Assembly (NCBI GenBank): GCA_949283935.1 | Contig: CASDUJ010000028.1 | Coordinates: 1 to 64,000 of the forward strand | Reading direction: 5' to 3' | Length of the DNA stretch: 64,000 bases | DNA from: an uncultured bacterium | GTDB lineage: Bacteria; Cyanobacteriota; Vampirovibrionia; Gastranaerophilales; JAILCC01 | Part shown: piece by piece, positions 8,717 to 17,641 of the stretch | Position numbering within the stretch: the first letter of the stretch is position 1 | Layout of the letters: each line of letters starts with the position of its first letter | Position numbers and translations under genes: made by a program | The notes under the pieces: model-generated | The model's database searches: none | What the model saw: only the letters and a program-made list of their open reading frames with translations | Told to the model about the DNA's origin: nothing

Positions 8717-10171
8717 ATGTTTAAAGATATAAGAAATGAATATGCTGTTAGAACTGCTCCATTAAATGATCCTACAGAAGTTGAACTTTTACTTAATACG
8801 ATGTCAGCTGAAGGTTGGGAGCTTTATACATTACATGAAGCTGAAACTCATAGTGGAAAACCTTGTTATAATTGTATTTTTACTAGAGAAATTGAATTTT
8901 ATGAAGAACCGGATAATGCCCAAATAGGAGATATAAAAAGTCCTCTGGAAAAAATGTTTGAAACATCAGATGAACCGTATAATCAATGTGTTCAAGTTCA
9001 ACGAAAAATGAAAGAAAAAAAAGACAAAATAAGGAAAATAAAAGAACGTTTGGAAGTAATAAATTCTGAAGCTGAACATAAAATGTTAAACAAAGAAATT
9101 TCAAGAGAAATTAAAGAACTTCATGACATGAAAGCTGAATTATCTGTCGTAATACATCCTGATAAAATGTTTGGAACGATAGAAACAAACAAAATTACTA
9201 TTTTGTTGAGTGAAGAATTGTCTTGTTTAACAGACAAAAATGGAATTAATGAACTTCTTTGCGAAACTGTAAAATTACGTCAAAAACTTACTGATGAATT
9301 AGGTTATGTTCTTCCATATGTTAAGTTTGATTGTTCTGAAGATTTGCAAGCCAACGAATTTGAAATTTTAATAAGAGATATACCTGCGTATAAAAGTATA
9401 GTATTTCCCGAATGCAGAGTAATTAAAAAATCTGATTTAAAAACAAAACCCAAAAATGCCATAGAAAGTTATGACGAATTAACAAGAGAACCATTGTATT
9501 GGATTGAAGAAACCAAAACTAAAAATTACTGGAAAAATGGAAGGAGTGCAGTTGAGTATATTATAGAAGCTCTAGAATATATTACAATTAAGCATGCAGA
9601 AGACATAATGGATTATTCAGATATAAACAATTACATAGATTTGGTTTTGAAAAAGAATCATTATTTAGTTGATAGTTTAATTCCTGAAGTAGTTTCTGTA
9701 GGGGAAATTAGATACATATTAGCACAATTAATTAGCGATTATGTAAGTGTAAGAGATATAGTTTTTATTTTTGAAAAAATTGGTGATTTCGCAAGTGATG
9801 ATGAAGAAACTGATATTGTTGAAGAAATTAGAATGGCTCTTTCAAGGCAAATTAGCAAAAATATTGCAGATGAAGAAGGACATATTTCTGGTTATATTTT
9901 AAGTGATAAAACTGCAGAAATTTTTTGTAATTTAATTGAAGAAGAAAATGAGATATCTGTAGATATAAAAAAAGTTGATAAACTTATAGCTAAAATCAAC
10001 AAGCTTATATTTGAAGCAGGTTATAATCCAGAGAAGACACCTGTTATTGTTCCAAGTGAAATAAGGGCCATTGTAAGTGGAATTTTAAAAGGATTTTTGC
10101 CTAAAGTAAGAGTAATTGCAAAAGAAGAATTATCTAAAGATTACAGATTAGATGTAATAAGCGTTATATAG
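8717..10171 (+). CDS. Soluble FlhA/SctV cytoplasmic-domain protein with DUF4177-like N-terminus
   Basis: 484 residues in three parts. Residues 1-58 resemble the small DUF4177-type domain ('SAEGWELYTLHEAE'). Residues 91-142 are a highly charged coiled coil. From about 150 to the end the protein matches the cytoplasmic domain of the type III/flagellar export gate FlhA: 'ETVKLRQKLTDELGYVLP', 'ANEFEILIRDIPAY', 'REPLYWIEE', 'DSLIPEVVSVGEIRYILAQL', 'EEIRMALSRQISKNIADEEG' and the C-terminal 'PVIVPSEIRAIVSGILK'. The eight membrane helices of real FlhA are absent, and the frame starts with a clear AAAGGGG Shine-Dalgarno 6 bases before ATG, so it is not a truncated reading. FlhA C-domains form nonameric rings that dock export substrates; a repurposed ring or adaptor role is inferred. 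No other flagellar gene lies in the window. Confidence 0.8.
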   Translation: MFKDIRNEYAVRTAPLNDPTEVELLLNTMSAEGWELYTLHEAETHSGKPCYNCIFTREIEFYEEPDNAQIGDIKSPLEKMFETSDEPYNQCVQVQRKMKEKKDKIRKIKERLEVINSEAEHKMLNKEISREIKELHDMKAELSVVIHPDKMFGTIETNKITILLSEELSCLTDKNGINELLCETVKLRQKLTDELGYVLPYVKFDCSEDLQANEFEILIRDIPAYKSIVFPECRVIKKSDLKTKPKNAIESYDELTREPLYWIEETKTKNYWKNGRSAVEYIIEALEYITIKHAEDIMDYSDINNYIDLVLKKNHYLVDSLIPEVVSVGEIRYILAQLISDYVSVRDIVFIFEKIGDFASDDEETDIVEEIRMALSRQISKNIADEEGHISGYILSDKTAEIFCNLIEEENEISVDIKKVDKLIAKINKLIFEAGYNPEKTPVIVPSEIRAIVSGILKGFLPKVRVIAKEELSKDYRLDVISVI

Positions 10172-10259
10172 TCCAGTATTGTCTTATTAACTACTTGCAA
10201 AACTTGCAGTATGAAACTACAATTGTCTAATCTGAGAAAATAATTTTAGGAGAGTTTGC

Positions 10260-13200
10260 ATGAGAAAATTAAAGATATTTGGGCTTGTATCAGCTAGTAT
10301 TTTGACCGTATTTTATATTGTTTATTTGTTGGTATTACCTATTGTTGTTGATTTATCTTTTGCCAAAGATTTTGTAAAAACTTTGGCAAAAGAACAAATT
10401 GGAGTTGATATTAATTTTGACAGAATGAAGCTTATTACAGGCTTTCCTTTAAAAGCGGGAGTTAAAATTATTAACTTGAACTTAACTTGCGATAATTCTG
10501 TAGAAGTTGCAAAATTGGAAAATGCAAGTGTAAAAATTAGTTTAATTCCTCTAATTTTCAAGAAAATACAAATTAGTAATGTTGATATTAATTCGTTGAT
10601 TATTAACTTAGATATTTCAAAAGAAGGTAAATTATCTTTAGAAAAATGTTTCGTAATTTCTGAACAACCTGAAACTAGTAGTTCAAAAAATGATTTTAAT
10701 TTTGCTATCGACGAAAAACTTCCTGTAGTTAAATTGAAAAATATTATTTTAAATTTAAAAGATGCAGAAACATTGGCTACATTATCTTTGAAGTTAGATG
10801 AATTGTTTTTAGACAAAGCTGTTTTAAACAAACATTTTTTTGTTGATACTCAGGGAAAAATTTTGCTAAATGAAATAAATAATATCAATTTTGATTTAAG
10901 AATTGATAGTTTTATGCCTGTAATTACTTCATTTGAGTCTTCAGAAGTTTCAGAGCCTGCTGAATATTTTAATTTTATTAAAGAATTTGTAAATTACAAT
11001 TTGCTTGCAGACATAAAAGCCGATTTAAAAATAAAACAAAAGAATAAAGATATTTATATGAATGGTTATGCAAACATAGATGGTTTATCTTTTAAGATTG
11101 ATGGCAGACAACTACCTGTAAGTTATTTACACACTAAATTTACTGATAAACAAGGCGAAATGGACTCTAGAATTTATGTAAGTGAAACTGAAAATTTTGC
11201 ATTAAATTCAACGATAAGAAGGGCTAAAAATATTGATTTGGATGCTTCTTTCACTACTGACAAATTAAGTTTTTTTAATATACAAAAGATAGTTTTAGCT
11301 ATTATGAATTCTCTAAACATAAGAAATGATTTCGGAAAATTAAAAACTAATGGTTATATTGTTTCGAATTTAAAATTAAAAACTGATTCTGAAAAATTTG
11401 AATCAGAAGGTAATTTTAGAATTGCTGATGGAGAAATTATTTCCCAGACAGATGGACTTTTTATAAAAAACATAAATTCCAGCATAAATTTAGAAAATAA
11501 TGCATTACAAATTAACAAGACTTCGGCACTAGTAAATGATTCTCTTTTTGATATAAAAGGAACTATAAATTCTGATGCTATGGTAGATATAACAATTAAT
11601 ACAAACAAGCTACCTTTGTCCAAGTTAGCATCAGCTTTTCTTGCTGGGGATATGAAAAAAAATTATGATATAAAAAGTGGAACTTTAGATTTGAATTTAT
11701 TGTTAAATGGCAAACTGGATAAGCTAAAACCTTCTTTGAATGTTGTATTGTTATCGCTTGAAATTTTTGACAAAATTAACAAAATAACATTGACAAACTC
11801 TGACACTAATATAAAAATAGTCACTGATGGAAAGGAATTTAACGGAAATATTATTTCTAATAATACAAAAGCAGCATTAGCCGGAATGAATGTAAATTTA
11901 TCTATTCCTTCTCTAAAAGCAGATATTTTAACTGATAAAATTACTATTAACAAATCTGACATATTATTAAATTCTTCAAAAACTGTATTACAAGGAACTG
12001 TAGAAAATTATTTAAATAAACCTGCGCTAGATATTAAATTAGACGGAAATATAGCTGCTAATGACATAAAAAATCTTTTGCCGAAAGAAATTTCTTCTTT
12101 AGTCTCAGCAAAAGGTCAAATTCCTTTAAAAGTAAAAATAGACGGGACAGAAAATATAGATATAAAGGCACAAATTTTTGCTAATGCTAATAACAATATT
12201 GATTTGATAACAGTAGACAAACTTAAAAATCAAAATAGTATTTTAAATACAGATATAGAAATAGGTCACAACAATATTTTAATAAAAGACATTGGATTTT
12301 ATTTGCCAAAAGTCAAATCTTTGTCAGATGATTTTTCTTCAAATATATCTTCTGCTCAAAAAGTAGTTGGGCTTACAGGCGAGTTGCTTGAAGGCGCAAG
12401 ATTGAAAAATATAAAAATTGAAACCTCTGAACCATTAAAATTAAATATTATGAATATTTCAATGAATGCCAAAGGTAATATTGTAGTTGAGGGTAAAATT
12501 GCAGCCCCGTTACTAAAAGGCAATATTAATTTGACAAACATAAACGCCCCAGATTATTTGATAAAAGGTCAACTTGCCAATATTAATATAACAACATCAT
12601 TAATAAATGCTGATTTATTAGGATTAGACTTAAATGGAAGTATTGTTGATTTAAAAGCGGAAGCGAATTCTAATTTTAGTTTTCCATTTGTAATAAATAC
12701 TTTGGATATTACTTCTGATTTAATAGACTTGGATAAAATACTTCTTATTACGACCAAATTTCCGCAAAACACTGCTTCTCAAAAAGTATCCAATGCTTCA
12801 AATTCTTCAGTTATGGTTCCGGTAAATATAAATAAAGGATCTGCAAGATTGGGAAATTTTAAAATTGGAACTTTGGCAGTTGAAAATGTATCTTCTAATT
12901 TTATGCTTTTCAATGATACACTTGAACTGAAAAATATTAAAGCATTGGCATATAAAGGTAATTTGGCTGGAACAATTGAATATAATTTAAAAAATCTTAA
13001 AATGAAAGCAAAGCTTTCAGGAGAAAACATGGATGCAAATCCTGCCGTAGGAGCTCTTTTAGGGATAAAAAATCAAATTATGGGGAATCTAAAATTTGAT
13101 GCTGATATTTCTATGCAAGGTGCTACTATGGAAGAACAACTAAAAAGTTTAAAGGGAAATGCAAATTTTGAAGTAAAAGATGGACAACTTGGCAGTTTAG

Positions 13201-13919
13201 GTAAATTAGAGACTTATTTAAAGGCTGCGAACATTATAAGTTCAAAATTTGTCCAATCTTCAATAAATACAATTATTTCAGCAGTTATGCCATATAATTC
13301 TGGACAAATTTCTTATGCAAAAGGTCAATTAAAATTTTCCGATGGAAATGTTAAGTTTGAGCCAATTAATAGTTCAGGAAAAGAGATGGCCTTAAACATT
13401 ACAGGTTATTTAAATATGATCAACTACAATGGGGATATTAAGATTCTTGGCCGATTAAATCAAGAAATAGTAAATCTTCTAGGACCATTAGGAAACATTT
13501 CGGTAGATAAAATTATTGGATATATTCCAAAAATTGGGGATACTGCTGCAAATTTATTTAAAACATTTAATATTCAAGCTACCGAAAAAGATTTGGCAAA
13601 CATACCAAGTCTTACTCCAAATGCTAATTCTAAAACTTTTAAAGTTTTGATAAAAGGTAATACAATGTCTGCAAATGCAGTAAAATCATTTCAATGGTTA
13701 TCAGCTGAAGAAGCTATTAATTCGGCTGAAACTTCCATAGAAAAACAATTTGCAATTTCAACAAGCAAAGATGAACTGCTGGAACAAGTAAAAACGAATG
13801 TGCAAACACAAACGCAGCAAAAAATAAACGAAGCTGTTGATAATAACGAGACACTAAAAACGATAAAAACTTTTGGAGATATTTTAAAAAATAAAATACC
13901 AACAAATACCCAGCAATAA
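10260..13919 (+). CDS. AsmA/TamB-like inner-membrane-anchored periplasmic protein
   Basis: 1219 residues. One N-terminal membrane helix (about 5-27) is followed by an 'AsmA' type beginning ('LPIVVDLSFAKDFVKTLAKEQIGVDINF', read in parts) and a very long beta-rich region of repeating 'xLxLxxSxLxLN' strands. A C-terminal AsmA_2-like section lies near 960-1110 ('LKGNANFEVKDGQLGSLGKL'). Proteins of this family span the periplasm as a hydrophobic groove and carry phospholipids to the outer membrane or help insert its proteins. That role fits the autotransporter and GT9 genes here. The tail after about 1150 is polar and Gln/Thr-rich. An AGGAGAG Shine-Dalgarno precedes ATG. The gene lies 88 bases behind the FlhA-like gene and may share its transcript. 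Confidence 0.8.
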   Translation: MRKLKIFGLVSASILTVFYIVYLLVLPIVVDLSFAKDFVKTLAKEQIGVDINFDRMKLITGFPLKAGVKIINLNLTCDNSVEVAKLENASVKISLIPLIFKKIQISNVDINSLIINLDISKEGKLSLEKCFVISEQPETSSSKNDFNFAIDEKLPVVKLKNIILNLKDAETLATLSLKLDELFLDKAVLNKHFFVDTQGKILLNEINNINFDLRIDSFMPVITSFESSEVSEPAEYFNFIKEFVNYNLLADIKADLKIKQKNKDIYMNGYANIDGLSFKIDGRQLPVSYLHTKFTDKQGEMDSRIYVSETENFALNSTIRRAKNIDLDASFTTDKLSFFNIQKIVLAIMNSLNIRNDFGKLKTNGYIVSNLKLKTDSEKFESEGNFRIADGEIISQTDGLFIKNINSSINLENNALQINKTSALVNDSLFDIKGTINSDAMVDITINTNKLPLSKLASAFLAGDMKKNYDIKSGTLDLNLLLNGKLDKLKPSLNVVLLSLEIFDKINKITLTNSDTNIKIVTDGKEFNGNIISNNTKAALAGMNVNLSIPSLKADILTDKITINKSDILLNSSKTVLQGTVENYLNKPALDIKLDGNIAANDIKNLLPKEISSLVSAKGQIPLKVKIDGTENIDIKAQIFANANNNIDLITVDKLKNQNSILNTDIEIGHNNILIKDIGFYLPKVKSLSDDFSSNISSAQKVVGLTGELLEGARLKNIKIETSEPLKLNIMNISMNAKGNIVVEGKIAAPLLKGNINLTNINAPDYLIKGQLANINITTSLINADLLGLDLNGSIVDLKAEANSNFSFPFVINTLDITSDLIDLDKILLITTKFPQNTASQKVSNASNSSVMVPVNINKGSARLGNFKIGTLAVENVSSNFMLFNDTLELKNIKALAYKGNLAGTIEYNLKNLKMKAKLSGENMDANPAVGALLGIKNQIMGNLKFDADISMQGATMEEQLKSLKGNANFEVKDGQLGSLGKLETYLKAANIISSKFVQSSINTIISAVMPYNSGQISYAKGQLKFSDGNVKFEPINSSGKEMALNITGYLNMINYNGDIKILGRLNQEIVNLLGPLGNISVDKIIGYIPKIGDTAANLFKTFNIQATEKDLANIPSLTPNANSKTFKVLIKGNTMSANAVKSFQWLSAEEAINSAETSIEKQFAISTSKDELLEQVKTNVQTQTQQKINEAVDNNETLKTIKTFGDILKNKIPTNTQQ

Positions 13920-13933
13920 CATTTAAGTTTTGC

Positions 13934-13960
13934 AAAAAAAAGACCGCTAAAAACGGCCTT
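13934..13960 (-). terminator. Hairpin with T run on the minus strand
   Basis: A seven-pair stem (13954-13960 with 13940-13946, one G-U pair on the minus strand) with a 7-base loop is followed on the minus strand by at least six T residues. On the plus strand the same stem has an A-C mismatch and no T run. It lies just after the AsmA-like gene, but its polarity suits a minus-strand transcript from 13960-14212. Confidence 0.4.
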
Positions 13961-14212
13961 AAAAATTATGAGTGAGAGTGGAATATGCACAAATAAAATA
14001 TAGTACTTTATGCTAATTTTATATATTCCCCAATTGGGTGAAATTTATTGATTACAAAAAACTTGACTTTGTCCTTTGTTATATTAGACTAAAGTAAGAC
14101 GAAGATAATTTTATGTAGTTAGATTTGATATTGTATTAATAACCTTCTCGAAATTACGTAAATATTGAAAATTAAATATAAATTAACAACAAGTTGGAAT
14201 TTTTGATAATAT

Positions 14213-14289
14213 CGGGATGTAGCGCAGCTTGGTAGCGCACCTCGCTTGGGACGAGGGGGTCGCACGTTCAAATCGTGTCATCCCGACCA
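14213..14289 (+). tRNA. tRNA-Pro (anticodon TGG)
   Basis: 77 bases with a perfect acceptor stem CGGGATG/CATCCCG, D arm 'GCGCAGCTTGGTAGCGC', anticodon stem CCTCG/CGAGG around loop CTTGGGA (anticodon TGG, proline CCN/CCA), T arm containing GTTCAAATC, and an encoded 3' CCA. It stands alone and is followed by its own terminator. Confidence 0.97.
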
Positions 14290-14295
14290 TTTATT

Positions 14296-14320
14296 AAGAG
14301 GAGGAATACTCCTCTTTTTT
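14296..14320 (+). terminator. Intrinsic terminator after tRNA-Pro
   Basis: AGAGGAG and CTCCTCT form a perfect seven-base stem around a five-base loop, extended by A-T pairs and followed by five or more T residues. It lies 7 bases after the tRNA. Confidence 0.9.
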
Positions 14321-14366
14321 GTTAGGATTTTATAATATTTAATTTTCTTAATTTAGTTGTCTGTTT

Positions 14367-14375
14367 TGCTAAAAT
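14367..14375 (+). promoter_or_regulatory. Extended -10 of the signalling operon
   Basis: TGCTAAAAT (TGn plus TAAAAT) lies about 33 bases before the ATG at 14408. A second -10-like TATACT is at 14391-14396. No good -35 is visible. Confidence 0.45.
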
Positions 14376-14407
14376 AAGTTAATCTATAGTTATACTGGGA
14401 GTAATTT

Positions 14408-15511
14408 ATGTTAGTAGAGGATACGATTGCGAACAAAATTTTGATTCTTGACGATGATAAGCTTGTTACCAAGACGCTTACATTGCTTTTGAATGCTCAA
14501 ACCAAATATGAAGTATTTGCCTTTAATTCTCCTATTGAAGCTTTGGCTTTTGTTAAAGAAAACGAAATAGATTTAATAATTTCAGATTTTTTAATGCCTG
14601 AAATGGATGGGATAACATTTCTTTCAGAAGTAAAAAAAGCTAAACCCTCTATAACAACAATTTTATTAACAGGTTACGCAGATAAAGAAAATGCTATTAA
14701 GGCTATTAATGAAGTTGGGCTTTACAAATATATAGAGAAACCTTGGGATAATGATGAGCTTTTAATAAACATAAAAAATGGTTTAGAACGAAGCAAACTT
14801 GTAGAAACTGTAAAAATGCAAAAAGAAATTGAACGTTTGCGTAATGATTTTATTGCAACATTAACTCATGATTTAAGAACTCCCCTTTTGGCTGCAATAC
14901 AAACACTTGAATTTTTTCTAGATGGTACTTTGGGAGAAATATCTGAAAGACAGTCAAAATTTTTAGACACTATGCTTCATTCAAACCAAGATATGTTAGG
15001 ACTAGTCAATGCTTTGCTTGAAGTATATCGTTATGAAGCAGGAAATTATATTTTAAACAAAGAAAACTTTGATTTTTCAGACTTAGTAACAAGATGTGCG
15101 CAAGAAGTAACTTCTTTGTTAGAAAAGAAAAACATTACTCTAAAATTAGATATTCCTAAGGAAATAAAAATTTATGGAGATAAACAAGAAATAAGGAGGG
15201 TAGTTGCTAATTTTTTAGGTAATTCAATAATACATACAGGTTTTAACGGTAAAGTTATTGTAAAAATTGAAGAATCTGAAAACAAAACAATTTTTAGCGT
15301 GCAAGATAATGGAAATGGAATTCCAAAAGAAGATGCTGCAAAGTTATTTAATCGTTTTTCCCAAGGTACATCAAAAAAACGTTCGACTGGGACTGGATTA
15401 GGTTTATATTTGAGTCGCCAAATTATTGAGGCACATGAAGGAGAAATAGGATTAGAAAGTGAAATAAATAAAGGCAGCAAATTTTATTTTAAATTAAAGA
15501 AAGTTAATTAA
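14408..15511 (+). CDS. Receiver-histidine kinase hybrid sensor protein
   Basis: 367 residues, cytoplasmic, no membrane helix. Order is receiver first, kinase second. The receiver has Asp15-17, phospho-acceptor Asp60 in 'LIISDFLMPEMDG', and Lys111 in 'YIEKPW'. The HisKA domain carries His154 in 'IATLTHDLRTPLLAA'. The ATPase domain shows an N box 'RRVVANFLGNSIIHTG', then 'DNGNGIP' and 'GTGLGLYLSRQI'. The protein could be a kinase whose activity is switched by an upstream phospho-donor acting on its own receiver. It lies 14 bases upstream of a NarL-type regulator, its likely output partner. A weak GGGAG precedes ATG. Confidence 0.9.
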   Translation: MLVEDTIANKILILDDDKLVTKTLTLLLNAQTKYEVFAFNSPIEALAFVKENEIDLIISDFLMPEMDGITFLSEVKKAKPSITTILLTGYADKENAIKAINEVGLYKYIEKPWDNDELLINIKNGLERSKLVETVKMQKEIERLRNDFIATLTHDLRTPLLAAIQTLEFFLDGTLGEISERQSKFLDTMLHSNQDMLGLVNALLEVYRYEAGNYILNKENFDFSDLVTRCAQEVTSLLEKKNITLKLDIPKEIKIYGDKQEIRRVVANFLGNSIIHTGFNGKVIVKIEESENKTIFSVQDNGNGIPKEDAAKLFNRFSQGTSKKRSTGTGLGLYLSRQIIEAHEGEIGLESEINKGSKFYFKLKKVN

Positions 15512-15525
15512 ATGCGGGGTATATT

Positions 15526-16185
15526 ATGAAAGAAAAAGTAAAAGTTTTATTGGTAGAAGACCATGAAATGACAAGAATGGGGTTACAAGTTGGATTAGAA
15601 AAAATTGAAGAATTAGAACTTGTAGGAGAAGCCGCTGATGGAGTAGAAGGTGTGGAAAAAGCCAAAAAACTTTTGCCAAATGTAATTTTAATGGATATAG
15701 GACTTCCTGAGATTGATGGAATAGAGGCAACTCGTAGAATTCGTGAATTACATCTTGATTCAAAAATTTTAATGTTTACTTCGCGAGAATCAGAAGAAGA
15801 TGTTTTTGCAGCATTAGGTGCAGGAGCAGATGGCTATGTAACAAAAGGAACAAACGTAAGTCAGTTAGCATCGGCAATATTAGCTGTATATTCAGGAGCA
15901 TCTTGGCTGGACCCAACCATAGCCAGAATGGTATTGAATCGTGCTACTAAGCAAACTCCGGCTCAAAAAGATCCAGCTCAGTTCGTAAAAAATGCTGGGT
16001 TAACCCAAAGGGAATTAGAGGTTTTGGCGTTAATTTCCGATGGTTTAAGTAATCCAGAAATTTCTGATAAATTAGTGATTTCAAGGGCTACAGCGAAAGC
16101 ACATGTACATAATATTTTGCAAAAACTTTGTGTTGAAAATCGAACTCAGGCAACAATTACTGCTGTTAAAGAAGGACTTATATAA
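15526..16185 (+). CDS. NarL/FixJ-family response regulator
   Basis: 219 residues. The N-terminal receiver contains the acidic pair near residues 11-12, phospho-acceptor Asp57 in 'VILMDIGLPEIDG' and Lys near 107 in 'GYVTKG'. A LuxR-type helix-turn-helix occupies about 154-205 ('LTQRELEVLALISDGLSN', 'SRATAKAHVHNILQKL'). It is a DNA-binding output protein, probably phosphorylated by the kinase encoded just upstream. GCGGGG lies upstream of ATG. The next gene begins at the base directly after its stop codon. Confidence 0.93.
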   Translation: MKEKVKVLLVEDHEMTRMGLQVGLEKIEELELVGEAADGVEGVEKAKKLLPNVILMDIGLPEIDGIEATRRIRELHLDSKILMFTSRESEEDVFAALGAGADGYVTKGTNVSQLASAILAVYSGASWLDPTIARMVLNRATKQTPAQKDPAQFVKNAGLTQRELEVLALISDGLSNPEISDKLVISRATAKAHVHNILQKLCVENRTQATITAVKEGLI

Positions 16186-17070
16186 ATGCTTTTTTGGGCA
16201 TTCCTTTTGTCTTTTTGTTTGACTCTACCTTGTTGGGCGGCAGATGTGGCAATTGAACCCAGTTATATTTATGACGAAATATTAAATTCTTCTAATTATA
16301 AAATTGTTGAGTATAATTATCCTGCAGGTTCAAGAGAATTAAATATTTTTGGTTTGCAAAATATGGGGCAATACAATTTGAATTCAGTAGTTGCTCCTGA
16401 CTATAATTATTTGGTTTATTCTGAGGTGTATTTTTATCCTGATCCAAGAATTACAGCATCTGCTCTTTATTTAATTCCTTTAGAAACTGGACTATCAAAA
16501 CGTGAAGCAATTTTGAGTGTGTCTACAAAAGACAAAATCCAAAAACCTTTAATTGAAACGGATTATTCGAATCTTTATCCTTTTAAATTTAATACATACA
16601 CTACTATTGATTGGAATAAATCTTCTAACAAGATTCTTTTTAAAGAAAAGCTGGGACAAAATTACGATCAATTATATTTAACAAAACTTTATTTGTTTGA
16701 TATGACATCTGAGAAGCTTTATGATTTAAACATTTTAAGGTCAAAAATTATTGAATATTGGGCAAAGCAGAAAATTTTTTTGGTTGACTATAAATGGGAT
16801 ATTGCACCTCTTGGATTTTTAGCTAATGATGAAAGCAAAATTGTTTCGTACGCATATGGTTATTATAAAAACGAAAGAAAATTTTTAGGTACTTGGTTGG
16901 TAAATGATAAAGGAACCAATGCATACCTTTATTCTCTAGATGCAAGCAAAAAGCTTCCAATATCTTCAAATGGTACTTGTTTAAAATTTGTTCCGGATAT
17001 GGGTGATATTTATAAAAAGCAGAGGGAAATAGATGCAAAAACAAAACAACGTTATATTGAGCCAAAGTGA
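16186..17070 (+). CDS. Secreted hypothetical protein in signalling operon
   Basis: 294 residues beginning with a Sec signal peptide ('FLLSFCLTLPCWA' then 'ADVAIEP', cleavage after about residue 18). The mature part is rich in Tyr, Asn and beta-strand patterns ('LVYSEVYFYPDPRI', 'KILFKEKLGQNYDQLYL'), which could be a beta-propeller-like or repeat fold; no family is recognised. The ATG is the base right after the stop of the response regulator gene, so translation is probably coupled. The last 38 bases overlap the start of the tsaC/sua5 gene. A periplasmic or lipoprotein-like role linked to the upstream two-component pair is an inference from position alone. Confidence 0.75.
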   Translation: MLFWAFLLSFCLTLPCWAADVAIEPSYIYDEILNSSNYKIVEYNYPAGSRELNIFGLQNMGQYNLNSVVAPDYNYLVYSEVYFYPDPRITASALYLIPLETGLSKREAILSVSTKDKIQKPLIETDYSNLYPFKFNTYTTIDWNKSSNKILFKEKLGQNYDQLYLTKLYLFDMTSEKLYDLNILRSKIIEYWAKQKIFLVDYKWDIAPLGFLANDESKIVSYAYGYYKNERKFLGTWLVNDKGTNAYLYSLDASKKLPISSNGTCLKFVPDMGDIYKKQREIDAKTKQRYIEPK

Positions 17071-17641
17071 TGTAGAAAAAATTAGTAGTATTTTACAAAA
17101 TAGTGGAGTAGTAGCTTATCCTACAGATACTGTATGGGGCCTTGGTGCTAATCCTTTGGATGAGGAAGCTGTAAAAAAGATATATGATTTAAAAAAACGT
17201 GATGGAAATAAACCGTTAATATTAATGAGTAGTGATTTCGAGCATATAAAACCTTTTATTGAAAAATTATCTTTGGAAGAAGAAAGAATCATAAAAGCAT
17301 ATTGGCCTGGAGCTTTGACCCTTATTGTGCAAAAATCAAAACTTACGGGAGATTTTATAACATCTGGATTGAGCACAGTAGGTATAAGAATTCCTGACCA
17401 TCCTGTTTTTGCTCAAGTTGCAAATTGTTCTCCTTGCAAAGTACTTGCGACAACTAGTGCTAATCTTTCTACTCAACCTTCTGCATTAAAGAGAGAAGAT
17501 GTAATCAAATATTTTGATACTAATGTAAATTTTGTAACAGATGATTTTGGGTACTATGCAGAAAATAAAGAATCTACTATAATAAAATATGAAAAAGGCT
17601 GGCATGTATTAAGACAAGGAGTTATTAAAATTGGGTTTTGA
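17033..17641 (+). CDS. tsaC: Threonylcarbamoyl-AMP synthase (Sua5/YrdC family)
   Basis: Makes L-threonylcarbamoyladenylate from threonine, bicarbonate and ATP, the first step of t6A modification of tRNAs reading ANN codons. The 202 residues contain the YrdC core: 'VVAYPTDTVWGLGANP' near 22, 'KKRDGNKPLILM' near 53, 'YWPGALTLIVQKS' near 89, 'VGIRIPDHP' and 'LATTSANLS' near 136. The length corresponds to the short TsaC form without the Sua5 C-terminal domain. The ATG at 17033 lies inside the preceding gene, but an AGAGGG Shine-Dalgarno supports it, so the 38-base overlap is real. It overlaps rpiB by 11 bases. Confidence 0.92.
   Translation: MQKQNNVILSQSDVEKISSILQNSGVVAYPTDTVWGLGANPLDEEAVKKIYDLKKRDGNKPLILMSSDFEHIKPFIEKLSLEEERIIKAYWPGALTLIVQKSKLTGDFITSGLSTVGIRIPDHPVFAQVANCSPCKVLATTSANLSTQPSALKREDVIKYFDTNVNFVTDDFGYYAENKESTIIKYEKGWHVLRQGVIKIGF

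Noticed and set aside
13691-13990. Minus-strand open frames opposite the end of the AsmA-like gene
   Set aside because: They are shadows of the plus-strand gene. They have no Shine-Dalgarno and a composition typical of an antisense frame (Ser/Phe/Leu-rich).
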